From: Calditrichia bacterium
GTDB lineage: Bacteria > Calditrichota > Calditrichia > RBG-13-44-9 > J075
Reading direction: 5' to 3'
NCBI GenBank assembly: GCA_028284445.1
Contig: JANQRS010000030.1
Coordinates: forward strand, 1-64,000
DNA: 64,000 bases
The position numbers were made by a program, and so were the translations under genes. Below, piece by piece: positions 17,141 to 24,440 of this stretch. The notes under the pieces were generated by a model. It saw only the letters and a program-made list of their open reading frames with translations. It was not told where the DNA came from and did not search any database. Numbering within the stretch: the first letter of the stretch is position 1; every line of letters starts with the position of its first letter.

Positions 17141-17464
17141 ATGAAGCTACCAAGCCGCACCGAAGAACTCATTTTGCTCGCCGTCTGGCGTCTCGAAGAG
17201 AATGCCTACGGCATCACAATTCGTCGCTATTTGAAGGAAGAGGCTGGCATTGATTATTCAATCGGCGGTATTTATGTGCCCCTCGAGCGGCTGGTCAGCA
17301 AAGGCATGCTCTCTTCACGCCAGGGCGATCCAACGCCGGCACGTGGCGGCATGAGCAAGCGTTACTTCCAGCTTACCGCAGAAGGCGTGGCCGTTCTGCG
17401 AGACATTCGCGCATTAACCAATCGTCTTTGGGATAATTTACCGGATATCGTATTCCATAATTAG
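17141..17464 (+). CDS. PadR-family transcriptional regulator
   Basis: 107 residues forming one winged helix-turn-helix domain of the PadR type: EELILLAVWRLEENAYG, then IGGIYVPLERLVSKGML and the wing around RGGMSKRYFQLTAEG. PadR proteins are usually repressors of adjacent efflux or transport genes. GGAG lies before the ATG. The permease gene starts 8 bases after its stop, so the two are one operon. A short palindrome (GGAAGCTTCC, 17047-17056) upstream could be an operator. Confidence 0.88.
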   Translation: MKLPSRTEELILLAVWRLEENAYGITIRRYLKEEAGIDYSIGGIYVPLERLVSKGMLSSRQGDPTPARGGMSKRYFQLTAEGVAVLRDIRALTNRLWDNLPDIVFHN

Positions 17465-17472
17465 GCAGATCC

Positions 17473-20082
17473 ATGATCCATCGTCCTCCCCAAATATTGT
17501 TCTGGCTGCTGCGCCTGCTGGCGCGCAATCCCCATACCTATCCGATTTTCGGTGATTTTCAGGAGTGTTATGATGCCGATGTGCGCGATCATGGACAGCG
17601 ACGGGCGAATCTACAGCTAACAGTGGAGATTATCCGCTCGCTACCAGCCTTTCTTTCATATCAACTTTCCTGGGGTATTGTTATGTTTAGCAACTATTTA
17701 CGAATCGCCGTAAGAAATCTGCTGAAGCAAAAAGGGTACTCATTACTCAATGTCGTTGGTCTGGCTATTGGTATTGCCTGCTGCGTGCTGATTCTGCTCT
17801 TTGTACGGCATGAGCTGAGCTTTGACAATTTTCATGAGCGGGCGGACCAGATATATCGCCTGAATATGGGCACCGGTAACGCCGGTCAATCAACCAACGC
17901 CAATAGCAGTTATCTGCAGGGTATCGGTATTCGTGATGAGCTGCCGGAAGTCCGGGAAGTGGTTCGTTTTCGCAAGATGGGATGGGGAGAAAAACGGGTT
18001 TTTGCGCGCAATGAGCAGCGTTTTTATGAAGAGCGATTCTTTTTTGCGGATAGCAATATTTTCGAGGTATTCAGCTTCCCGCTGTTAAAAGGAGACGCCT
18101 CCACTGTTCTGGATGCCCCATATCAGATTGTTATCAGTAACTCGATGACAAAAAAATATTTCGCAGGTGAAAATCCTGTTGGGCAATCTATTAACCTTGA
18201 TGCCTACAATAACGGAGAATTCCTGCCCTATCAAATTACCGGCATATTTGCTGATGTTCCCGCAAATTCCCATATCCAGTTTGATTTCCTTGCTTCGTTC
18301 AGCAGTCAGGTTGATGATATGGAGCGCCTGGGTTGGGGAATGGAGTCTGTCTATACCTATGTGACCTTAAACGAAGGCGTCGATATCGTTCAGCTCGAAG
18401 CAAAAATGGCGGAAATTGTCGATCGTCGCGTGGGTCCGGATCCCTGGTATAGCTTGCACCTCCAACCGCTGCAAGATATTCATCTAAATGCGGGATTACG
18501 GGCTGAGCCAACGCCGGCGGGTGATATGGCTTATGTGTATATTTTTTCTTCGGTTGCCGCCTTCATTTTACTTCTGGCCTGCATTAATTTTATGAATCTG
18601 GCAACCGCGAGGTCGGCGCGACGTGCCCGGGAAGTCGGCATGCGCAAGGTATTGGGTGCCTTCAGGGGACAGCTGATCAAACAATTCCTCGGTGAAGCGC
18701 TGCTGCTGAGCCTCATCGCTGCTGTACTGGCGGTCCTTTTGCTCTATTTGATGATTCCCATTTTGAATCAGATGCTCGAACAGCCATTGGTGATATCAAT
18801 GCTGAACATTGGTGAAGTGGCGTTGGGCATCCTCGGCATTGCCTTGCTCAGCGGACTGATTGCCGGGAGTTATCCGGCCTTTGTGCTCTCTGCCTTCCGC
18901 CCGTCCGAAACTGTCAAAGGGAATCGCTTCATGCCCAATAGCTGGGCGTCTCGCCTGCGGCGTGGGCTGGTGGTATTCCAATTCAGTATTAGTATTGTCC
19001 TGATGATCTGTACCGCAGTGATATTTCAGCAGCTCGATTATATTCGCACCAAGAATCTGGGCTTTGCCCGAGAACAGCTGCTGGTGAGTCCGATTAATGA
19101 TCAGATTCGCGAACGTTTCGAGGGAATGAAATCTTTTGTCCTTTCCCATCCCGACATTCAGGCGCTTACAACCTCCGAACAGGTGCCGGCACGGGCCGGA
19201 AATGGCGCCTCATTCCGAATTGAGGGGATGGAGGAGCCGCTCGGCTTGACCCGCTTGTTTGTGGATCATGACTTTAACAGCACCTATGATCTTGATATCT
19301 TGTTTGGCCGCGATTTTTCCGAAGCCTTTGCTGAAGATGAGGAAGAGGCTTTCATTATCAGCAACAGTCTTTTTACCGGCCTTGGGTTTGACCACCCGGA
19401 CAGCTTATTGGGAAAACAAGTACATATGCGCCATGGCGGACAAACTTATCCCGGTCGAATCGTCGGCATTACTGAAGATTTTCACCTGTTTTCATTCCGC
19501 AATGCCATCCCTGCCGTAGTATTGAAAATAATGCCCCCGGCAAAGATGAACTTTGTTTCTTTGCGGGTAACCGCGGAGAACGTCGGTCCGGTATTGGCAC
19601 ATCTGGAAAAGGCCTGGGCCCAATTTGCACCGGATTATCCTTTCGAATATTCTTTCCTCGATGACGATTTTGCTCAATTGCACAAGGCCGATACGCGGAT
19701 GGGGAATGTGTTCCGTTATTTTGCCGCTCTGGCAATTATTGTAGCCTGCCTGGGGCTGCTGGGATTGGCCACATTCACTGCCGAGCAGCGCACCCGGGAA
19801 ATTGGCGTCCGAAAAGTACTCGGCGCTTCCGGCAAACAGATTCTGATACTGCTCTCCAGGGAGTTTACCCAATGGGTGATGATCGCGGTTGTCATTGCCT
19901 GGCCGCTCGCCTATTGGCTAATGACGCTCTGGTTGGCGGATTTTCAGCACCGTATCACGCCCGGGCTGCTGGTGTTTCTGCTGCCGGCAGCTGTTGCCCT
20001 GCTCCTGGCAATCCTGACCATCAGCTTTCAAACCATTCGGGCAATATTTACGAACCCGGTGGAGGCCCTGCGCTATGAATAG
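17473..20082 (+). CDS. MacB/FtsX-type ABC transporter permease with N-terminal prefix domain
   Basis: 869 residues. Residues 1-75 match the permease prefix domain that is often encoded beside PadR regulators (MIHRPPQILFWLLRLLARNP, FGDFQECYD). Two MacB-like halves follow. Each has a membrane helix, a periplasmic core domain and an FtsX three-helix bundle, with the diagnostic motifs AREVGMRKVLGA and TREIGVRKVLGAS. No ATPase gene is adjacent, so the nucleotide-binding partner must be encoded elsewhere. Likely role: tripartite efflux or mechanotransmission, controlled by the PadR protein. Confidence 0.88.
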   Translation: MIHRPPQILFWLLRLLARNPHTYPIFGDFQECYDADVRDHGQRRANLQLTVEIIRSLPAFLSYQLSWGIVMFSNYLRIAVRNLLKQKGYSLLNVVGLAIGIACCVLILLFVRHELSFDNFHERADQIYRLNMGTGNAGQSTNANSSYLQGIGIRDELPEVREVVRFRKMGWGEKRVFARNEQRFYEERFFFADSNIFEVFSFPLLKGDASTVLDAPYQIVISNSMTKKYFAGENPVGQSINLDAYNNGEFLPYQITGIFADVPANSHIQFDFLASFSSQVDDMERLGWGMESVYTYVTLNEGVDIVQLEAKMAEIVDRRVGPDPWYSLHLQPLQDIHLNAGLRAEPTPAGDMAYVYIFSSVAAFILLLACINFMNLATARSARRAREVGMRKVLGAFRGQLIKQFLGEALLLSLIAAVLAVLLLYLMIPILNQMLEQPLVISMLNIGEVALGILGIALLSGLIAGSYPAFVLSAFRPSETVKGNRFMPNSWASRLRRGLVVFQFSISIVLMICTAVIFQQLDYIRTKNLGFAREQLLVSPINDQIRERFEGMKSFVLSHPDIQALTTSEQVPARAGNGASFRIEGMEEPLGLTRLFVDHDFNSTYDLDILFGRDFSEAFAEDEEEAFIISNSLFTGLGFDHPDSLLGKQVHMRHGGQTYPGRIVGITEDFHLFSFRNAIPAVVLKIMPPAKMNFVSLRVTAENVGPVLAHLEKAWAQFAPDYPFEYSFLDDDFAQLHKADTRMGNVFRYFAALAIIVACLGLLGLATFTAEQRTREIGVRKVLGASGKQILILLSREFTQWVMIAVVIAWPLAYWLMTLWLADFQHRITPGLLVFLLPAAVALLLAILTISFQTIRAIFTNPVEALRYE

Positions 20083-20182
20083 ATAGCGGGGCAGAAGAGT
20101 CGCAGCTACTTTCGAAACCATCCGGCATTTTTATCGTTAAAGAAGCAATGGGGGGTGTTTGATCCTAGTGAGGGAAGATCGT

Positions 20183-21094
20183 ATGCGCCTTTTAGCCCTG
20201 CTTTCTACATTTCTATTTGCCGTCATCAGCGGGTGGTGGACGCCCGCTGTGCCATCCTTGAATTCCTCTGCTACGGCCTATGTGGCCATAGGTATACAGC
20301 AGGATACATCCATCATACAAAGCGAGCAAAGTGACCCCGTATCTGCATCTGATTCGACGCTGTCGATTACCTATATAGCCAACGAAGGCTTTTTTATTGA
20401 AGGTGATGGCAAAGGGATTCTGATTGATGCACTCTTTCGGGATGGTGTTCGCGGTTACCAGCGTATTGACCTGGATCTCCTGCTGAAGCTGGAAAAGGCA
20501 GAGCCACCATTCAACCGCACACAGCTGGTATTGGTGACCCATCTGCACAAAGACCATTTTGATGCGCGCTCGGTGGGTCTGCATCTGAAAAACAATGTTT
20601 ATGCAAAAGCAGTCGCCGGCGAAGAAATTACGCATCTGTTGCGCGATCGTTTTTCTGAGGCATTTATGGTAGAAGATCGGGTCCTGGGTGTTACCCCATC
20701 ATGGAAAAACGCTCGTGAAATGATGGTTTCAGGCATTAAAATTAAGGCCATGCGAATGCGTCATGGCTGGCCGAAAAATTACCCCCTGCACCACCTTGGT
20801 TTTCTCTTTGAACTTGGTGGAAGAAAGATGCTTCACGTCGGAGATCTCGAAATCATTCCTGAGAACTTTGAACCATTTAATCTGGACGAGGAGAAAATAG
20901 ACATTGCATTTTTGCCATATTGGATGTTGATTAATGAAGACGGTGCAGCCATTGTCAACGATCTAATCAAGCCAAAAACGATTATTGCCATGCACATCAT
21001 GCCGGATCAGCTTGATACCATTACCCGCGATGTTCACCACCTGTTTCCGGAAGCGGTTATTGCCAGCGAGCCACTACAAAAGTTTGTGTTTTGA
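20183..21094 (+). CDS. Exported metallo-beta-lactamase-fold hydrolase
   Basis: About 303 residues. A signal peptide (LLALLSTFLFAVISGW) precedes an MBL-fold domain. The metal motif THLHKDHFD (HxHxDH form, about residue 120) is followed by a later metal-binding segment around LHVGDLE and a final AMHIMPDQ. The overall layout resembles the UlaG/RomA-like subgroup. The substrate is unknown. I chose the ATG at 20183 because GAGGG lies 8 bases upstream; a TTG at 20159 lacks such a site and would extend the signal peptide abnormally. Confidence 0.8.
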   Translation: MRLLALLSTFLFAVISGWWTPAVPSLNSSATAYVAIGIQQDTSIIQSEQSDPVSASDSTLSITYIANEGFFIEGDGKGILIDALFRDGVRGYQRIDLDLLLKLEKAEPPFNRTQLVLVTHLHKDHFDARSVGLHLKNNVYAKAVAGEEITHLLRDRFSEAFMVEDRVLGVTPSWKNAREMMVSGIKIKAMRMRHGWPKNYPLHHLGFLFELGGRKMLHVGDLEIIPENFEPFNLDEEKIDIAFLPYWMLINEDGAAIVNDLIKPKTIIAMHIMPDQLDTITRDVHHLFPEAVIASEPLQKFVF

Positions 21095-21240
21095 AGATCT
21101 ACTGTAACTTTTAAGGGACTTTACCAGTCCAATAAATAGAGATAGACTGGAAGCGATTTGTATCAACAATACCGATCGTTTTCAGCCTTATCTTGAGACA
21201 GTAAATGGGCAAAATAGAAACCTGAATCCGGAGCCACAAA

Positions 21241-21498
21241 ATGAAATTAAATTGCGGTTATTTGATAGCACTCTGGAGCCGTATCGTCGAATTCTGGAAT
21301 AGTCTTTTTGAAACCGGTGGAAATGACCGGCCATTGCAGATGATCAAGATTCGCCGTGACGGTAAACCGGAATTTCGCAACGTGCGGCCGGATGAGCGAG
21401 AACGCCAGTTGATGCGTTGGGCATTAATCGGTTTGCTCATTTCCCTGATGTTTGGATTTGGACAATATTTGTTTGCCGGCGAGCCGGTAGCTGTATAA
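21241..21498 (+). CDS. Small single-pass membrane protein, unknown function
   Basis: 85 residues. A charged middle (IKIRRDGKPEFRNVRPDERERQ) is followed by one hydrophobic helix (ALIGLLISLMFGFGQYLFA) and a short tail. A good ribosome binding site (CGGAG) precedes the ATG. No family recognised. It is followed by a hairpin at 21508-21530, so it probably forms its own transcript. Confidence 0.6.
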   Translation: MKLNCGYLIALWSRIVEFWNSLFETGGNDRPLQMIKIRRDGKPEFRNVRPDERERQLMRWALIGLLISLMFGFGQYLFAGEPVAV

Positions 21499-21507
21499 AT
21501 CTGTTTC

Positions 21508-21530
21508 GGCCCGCGGAACCACCGCGGGTC
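21508..21530 (+). terminator. GC-rich hairpin after the small membrane-protein gene
   Basis: CCCGCGG at 21510-21516 pairs with CCGCGGG at 21522-21528 around an AACCA loop, extendable by a G-T and a G-C pair. No long T-run follows. The rest of 21531-21844 shows no gene. Confidence 0.5.
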
Positions 21531-21844
21531 ATTTCCTATCCCTTCCTCGTACTATCAAATCTTTCGATATCCCTAAATTTCTTTATTTTTTCTGTTAAAA
21601 TAATCTTGATACCGCGCACGAAGAATCCTCGGAATTGTCGCATTATGGAGGCGTAAGTCTGTTCTCTTCTATCTTTACCCAACCCTGATACATACTTGTA
21701 TTCATTGAGGTTTATGCATGGGCATCTGACGTGTCAATGGTTGTGCACGTTTGCCATGAATCCTGGGTAATTTACCGTTAACCATAAAACGACGGCGTCA
21801 GTCTTGCGCCTGGTTTGTGAGGGATCTCTGAAAGGGGGTCATTG

Positions 21845-22642
21845 ATGGATACCGGCATTTTTTCGGCAGTCATCATAGGGGTTATTGTGCTGCAATTTAT
21901 TGTCACCGTTGCGTTTATACGCTCGGGGATGAATGGGATCATTGAATCAGTTTCATCGCTAATGCACACAACGGAATCGCAGCAGCAAAATCTGGAAGAT
22001 TTGCGGTCCATTGTTGCCAAGCAACAGCATGAAATGTCGCTTTTCAATGAAACAGCTGCCGCCCAACAGAAGAACATTGAATTGTTGAGCGAAACGGCCG
22101 CTACGCAGCAGGAAAATATGGCGGCGCTGAATTCTGCGACTGAACGCCAGCAGAAAAATCTGACGGCGATGGAAAAGCGAATTGTGGAAACGGAAAAGAT
22201 CGGCGAATTGTATCGCAGCCTGTATGAAGAAATGCCGGGTGCGGTTGAAAAGTATACCAAAATCATGTCCCGAATGCGCGACGATGCCTTAAAGGAGCTG
22301 GATAAAGCAGTGGCGCTCGGTGATGAAGGTATGCAGAGCTTCAAGGAGCGTGAAGTAGAGAATATTGAAACCCAAATCGGGCTAATTAGTGAACTGCCTC
22401 AGTTGATGTCTAATCTCCATGAGGCCCTGGAACCGCTCAACGAGCGTTTGAAGCTGTTCTCGGAAAGAGGGAAATACCCGACTGGTTCCGTCCTGCCTTA
22501 CCCGGCAAGACGCGCCAAGAGCTTGCTTGCCGCAATCGGTGATCAGGCAACGTTGAGCGGTGGCTCTCTTGTGAAAACTGTTAGAGCATTGACGAATGGA
22601 AAACCGGAACCGAAGGCAATAAAATCGCCGGAGGATTCCTAG
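21845..22642 (+). CDS. Membrane-anchored coiled-coil protein
   Basis: About 265 residues. The N-terminal transmembrane helix (IFSAVIIGVIVLQFIVTVAFI) is followed by a long Gln/Glu-rich heptad region with a repeating unit (TAAAQQKNIELLSETAATQQ, then ENMAALNSATERQQKNLTAM). A second helical region and a basic Pro-containing C-terminus complete it. The layout resembles methyl-accepting or cell-envelope coiled-coil proteins but lacks a recognisable signalling domain. A GGGGG-containing site lies 7 bases before the ATG at 21845. A strong terminator follows at 22691. Confidence 0.65.
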   Translation: MDTGIFSAVIIGVIVLQFIVTVAFIRSGMNGIIESVSSLMHTTESQQQNLEDLRSIVAKQQHEMSLFNETAAAQQKNIELLSETAATQQENMAALNSATERQQKNLTAMEKRIVETEKIGELYRSLYEEMPGAVEKYTKIMSRMRDDALKELDKAVALGDEGMQSFKEREVENIETQIGLISELPQLMSNLHEALEPLNERLKLFSERGKYPTGSVLPYPARRAKSLLAAIGDQATLSGGSLVKTVRALTNGKPEPKAIKSPEDS

Positions 22643-22690
22643 GAGATAAAAGTTTTAAAAGTACAACAACTATGATGGTTGTTGGCCCGC

Positions 22691-22725
22691 GGGGCATGGC
22701 AGGGATTGCCGTGCCCCTTTTTTTT
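22691..22725 (+). terminator. Intrinsic terminator after the coiled-coil gene
   Basis: GGGGCATGGCA at 22691-22701 pairs with TGCCGTGCCCC at 22707-22717 (one G-T pair), followed by T8. Confidence 0.92.
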
Positions 22726-22785
22726 GCCCAATTGTTAACCTCGTTAGCAGAAAAAAGGGGCAATTGCCGACAAAGTTGACGATTG

Positions 22786-22811
22786 AAAAAGCTGCTGCAG
22801 GCAGCTTTTTT
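22786..22811. terminator. Second, bidirectional terminator
   Basis: AAAAAGCTGC at 22786-22795 and GCAGCTTTTT at 22801-22810 form a perfect 10-bp stem with a 5-base loop, giving a U-tract in either direction. It insulates the RNA locus that follows. Confidence 0.8.
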
Positions 22812-22849
22812 GTTTTTTGGATTTTCTTAAGTTGTTTAGAAACAGTGTC

Positions 22850-22879
22850 TTGGTTGCCGGTTTTTGCCGAAGCTATAAG
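22850..22879 (+). promoter_or_regulatory. Candidate sigma70 promoter for the structured RNA
   Basis: TTGGTT at 22850-22855 and TATAAG at 22874-22879 are 18 bases apart, directly downstream of two terminators and upstream of a gene-free, structured, terminated stretch. Confidence 0.5.
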
Positions 22880-22885
22880 TGAAAG

Positions 22886-23107
22886 GCGCTATTGGCACGG
22901 GAATCGCATTATTAGAAAGCAGAATGATTAGTAGGCAGGGTCGCAAAGCGATCCACCCTTTCCCCGACCAGCCCGATGCCTACCGAATTCAGGTAATGAA
23001 ACGGCGGTATCGGTTGACATAAATCTCTCTCCATAACCTGGCAACAGGGTCTTTGCCAGGGTGTGATCAGGGCCTCTTCCCGGTAGTTTTGGGGAGAGGC
23101 CTTTTTT
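22886..23107 (+). ncRNA. Candidate structured non-coding RNA or leader (~220 nt)
   Basis: No open frame fits here, but the stretch is rich in pairing. GTAGGCA (22931-22937) closes with TGCCTAC (22977-22983) around an inner hairpin GGTCGC-AAA-GCGATCC. CCTGGCAA (23037-23044) pairs exactly with TTGCCAGG (23053-23060). A terminator ends at 23107. With the promoter at 22850 and terminators on both sides it looks like an independent RNA gene. The next gene (23374) lies beyond the terminator, so a terminated-leader (attenuator or riboswitch) role is also possible. It contains CGCAAAGC, a word also found in c-di-GMP-I riboswitches, but the rest does not match that class. I recognise no known RNA family. 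Confidence 0.45.
23071..23107 (+). terminator. Intrinsic terminator of the candidate RNA
   Basis: GGCCTCTTCCC at 23071-23081 pairs with GGGGAGAGGCC at 23091-23101 (one wobble), followed by T6. Bases 23108-23373 hold no gene that I can see. Confidence 0.92.
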
Positions 23108-23373
23108 ATTTGCCGCGTGAGCAGGTCGCATGGAAAATTCCTTTCATAATTTGGCTACCTGTTCTATTTTAGGTTAAATGCCCAATGGAAAAGATTAACA
23201 CTCAGTTTCACAAATGGACGCGGATTGTTTAGAAGCCCATGATTTACGTTTTGAAGTCCTTCATCATTTTGCGAAAATTCGTGTTATTTCGCGGCAAATC
23301 TTTAAGCTGCGACAACCTGAAAGGACTTCGAGGGGGCTAAAGAATTTATTCATATCAGAAAAATGAGGAAATT

Positions 23374-24159
23374 ATGCAAACTAAACGAAGACATACGGGG
23401 CCCTTTCTCTGTTTGTGCATATTGCTGCTGCTTTGTATTTCGGGCTTTGCACAGGAAAGCAGCAACCCCGCCGCCGAAGGCTTTGACGTTGCCGGCTCTG
23501 ATGCCAAGGCTGTGGCCGTTGCCGATGAAGTGATGGAAAAAATGGGGGGGCGGGAGAATTGGGACAATACCCGCTACATTGCCTGGAAATTTTTTGGACG
23601 CCGAATGCACGTTTGGGATAAGTGGACCGGCAATATTCGTGTTGAGACCAAAGACTTGACCGTGCTGATGAATATCCACAACATGGAAGGCCGGGCCTGG
23701 GAAAATGGGGAAGAGGTCAGCCATCCCGATTCCCTAAAAAAGCGCCTCCAATACGGCAAAAGCGCCTGGATCAATGATAGCTACTGGATGTTCCTGCCTT
23801 ATAAGCTGAAAGACAGTGGCGTAACCCTGCTTCATACCGGGGAAGGGGAAACGGCCGATGGCAGAGCAGCAGATGTATTGCAGTTGACGTTCAAAGGCGT
23901 TGGTGATACCCCGGATAATAAATATCTGGTGTATGTCGATAAAGAAACCAGGCTGCTCACCCAGTGGGATTTCTTCACAAAATATGATGATGAAGCCCCG
24001 CGCTTTAGCACGCCCTGGCAAAATTGGAAAGATTTTTCAGGAATTTTGCTTTCTGACGACCGCGGACGAAACAAACACACCGATATTGCCGTCTTTAATA
24101 TGTTACCCGAAAGTGTATTTTCGGATCCAGCAGCAATCAATTTGTCATCCATGAAATAA
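23374..24159 (+). CDS. Exported protein of the outer-membrane lipoprotein-carrier-like type
   Basis: 261 residues. A signal peptide (FLCLCILLLLCISGFAQ) is followed by a domain that starts with a helix (AVADEVMEKMGGRENW) and continues with alternating beta strands. These include ARxWDKWTGNIRVE-like and YVDKETRLLTQWDF segments, the LolA/LolB-like fold seen in proteins of the DUF6503 type. This is a fold-level suggestion, not a firm family. GAGG precedes the ATG. The next gene starts 9 bases after its stop, so 23374, 24169 and 24441 probably form one operon. Confidence 0.6.
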   Translation: MQTKRRHTGPFLCLCILLLLCISGFAQESSNPAAEGFDVAGSDAKAVAVADEVMEKMGGRENWDNTRYIAWKFFGRRMHVWDKWTGNIRVETKDLTVLMNIHNMEGRAWENGEEVSHPDSLKKRLQYGKSAWINDSYWMFLPYKLKDSGVTLLHTGEGETADGRAADVLQLTFKGVGDTPDNKYLVYVDKETRLLTQWDFFTKYDDEAPRFSTPWQNWKDFSGILLSDDRGRNKHTDIAVFNMLPESVFSDPAAINLSSMK

Positions 24160-24168
24160 GGAGTTAAA

Positions 24169-24432
24169 ATGGCCGATATTTGCATCCCCTTGCCGGTTAT
24201 GAGCGAAAAACAGGTTGTTGAAGTTGAAGTGCGGGTTGACGGAAAGCCGCAACGCTTCAATTATCGCGTTGAGCTTTTTGATTGGGACGAAACAGTCAGC
24301 GATCAAACAGCGCGTATTCGCAGTCTGCAGCGCAGGCTTCGTGAGTATGATAATGCCTGGGAGCTTTTCCAGATTGGCAAGCCTGTGCAGCAGCATATTC
24401 CGATTACATTTCGGAAGCAAATCGCCGGCTGA
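24169..24432 (+). CDS. Small conserved-looking protein, unknown function
   Basis: 87 residues, soluble, mixed charge. A central beta-rich part (VVEVEVRVDGKPQRFNYRVE) leads into a helical part with basic residues (ARIRSLQRRLREYDNAWEL). A strong site (AAGGAG) lies before the ATG, and it sits tightly between two co-directional genes. No family recognised. Confidence 0.65.
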   Translation: MADICIPLPVMSEKQVVEVEVRVDGKPQRFNYRVELFDWDETVSDQTARIRSLQRRLREYDNAWELFQIGKPVQQHIPITFRKQIAG

Positions 24433-24440
24433 CTCTGTTG

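Noticed and set aside
22886-22990. c-di-GMP-I (GEMM) riboswitch
   Set aside because: CGCAAAGC is present, but the first conserved block, the GAAA tetraloop at the right distance and the receptor sequence are not found.
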